NCBI GenBank assembly: GCA_015711795.1
Contig: JACVJC010000008.1
Coordinates: forward strand, 1-64,000
Length of the DNA stretch: 64,000 nucleotides
DNA from: Candidatus Geothermocultor quzhuomuensis
Lineage (GTDB): Bacteria; Actinomycetota; Aquicultoria; Geothermocultorales; Geothermocultoraceae
Direction: 5' to 3'
The notes under the pieces are model-generated. The model did no database searches and was not told the DNA's origin. It worked only from the letters and a program-made list of their open reading frames with translations. Shown here piece after piece: positions 63,340 to 64,000 of the stretch. Position numbers and translations under genes: made by a program. Each line of letters starts with the position of its first letter. Within the stretch, counting starts at the first letter, position 1.

Positions 63340-63530
63340 AGGGTAAGACTTTCACCCTGACTTTCTTTCAAGGAAAGAGAGAAAACTCTTTCTCTTCCTT
63401 TCGGGAAAAGATGAGGGGGAGTAAAGATAAGGATTTCATAATTTATCCTCCCCTACCTGTGAAGGGAGTAAGGAGGAAGTAAAAACTCAAAAATGAATCC
63501 AAAAAAATAAGTTTGAGTTAAAACTAAGGT

Positions 63531-63926
63531 TTACGAAACTGGGGCTTTCCTAGGTAAGGTTTTGTAAGCTTCCTTAATTCTTTTATAAATCTCGTTAATT
63601 CCAGCTTCTTTATAAATTAAGCCATGTGCTTTGATTTTTTTAATATCTTCTAAACTTATTGTTTCCTTATGAATAGTTAAAAAAATTATAGCTACTTCAG
63701 GGTATTTCTCATTAATAATCTTAGCAGCTTGGATGCCATCCATTTGAGGCATTTGAATATCCATTAAAACGACATCAGGGCGCTTTAGCTTAACCTTTTT
63801 TATTGCCTCTTTTCCATCTTTAGCCATACCAGCAACTTGAATTTCTGGGAAAATATCAAATGCAGCTTTTAAGCTCTCCCTAATGATAGGATAGTCATCA
63901 GCGATAAGAACCTTAATCTTCTCCAT
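63531..63926 (-). CDS. Stand-alone REC response regulator
   Basis: VLIADDYPIIRESLKAAFD...VVLMDIQMPQMDGIQAAKII; no HTH after the REC domain. Confidence 0.9.
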   Translation of the reverse strand: MEKIKVLIADDYPIIRESLKAAFDIFPEIQVAGMAKDGKEAIKKVKLKRPDVVLMDIQMPQMDGIQAAKIINEKYPEVAIIFLTIHKETISLEDIKKIKAHGLIYKEAGINEIYKRIKEAYKTLPRKAPVS

Positions 63927-64000
63927 TTTTATTTTGTAATTTTATATTTTGTTTACAATATATATCGACATTTTTTTGAAAAACTTTACTCTTTTTGGCA

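Noticed and set aside
63348-63420. Purine/pyrimidine-rich hairpin-like sequence after copA
   Set aside because: Imperfect pairing and no clear U-tract; could be a terminator but not supported well enough

Overview
AT-rich bacterial chromosome segment spanning a replication-origin neighbourhood. The core is mnmG-mnmE-jag-yidC-yidD-rnpA-rpmH, transcribed leftward, and dnaA-dnaN-recF-dciA-like-gyrB-gyrA, transcribed rightward. DnaA boxes lie on both sides of dnaA and a perfect ParB site (parS) lies between mnmE and mnmG. An uncharacterised HATPase + winged-helix gene sits between rpmH and dnaA and is translationally coupled to dnaA. Next come archease/RtcB RNA repair, an RNase J-like hydrolase and a cytochrome c lipoprotein. 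About 21.1-28.4 kb is a graveyard of toxin-antitoxin and restriction-modification genes: broken PIN, methyltransferases, BsaWI-like REase, HicA/AbiEii, Dph6 and Doc, with one intact MNT/HEPN pair. About 28.4-40.2 kb is an accessory cluster with a giant (~3,360 aa) membrane-anchored surface protein: phospholipase C-like head, amidotransferase-like domain, CARDB/Ig-like repeats and about 21 propeller blades. About 44-53 kb is a compact sulfate-to-cysteine cluster: ferredoxin-type sulfite reductase, TusA, APS reductase, Sat, TauE/SafE, JAMM protease, a ThiS-cysteine synthase fusion, threonine synthase-like, a ThiS/CysO-like carrier with residues after the GG, MoeB-like E1, NIL and LarE. The last 11 kb holds signal-transduction proteins, CcdA and a copper module (CsoR, RseC-like, CopA). 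No CRISPR array, rRNA, convincing tRNA, prophage or transposase was recognised. All family calls come from reading motifs by eye; no database search was run.
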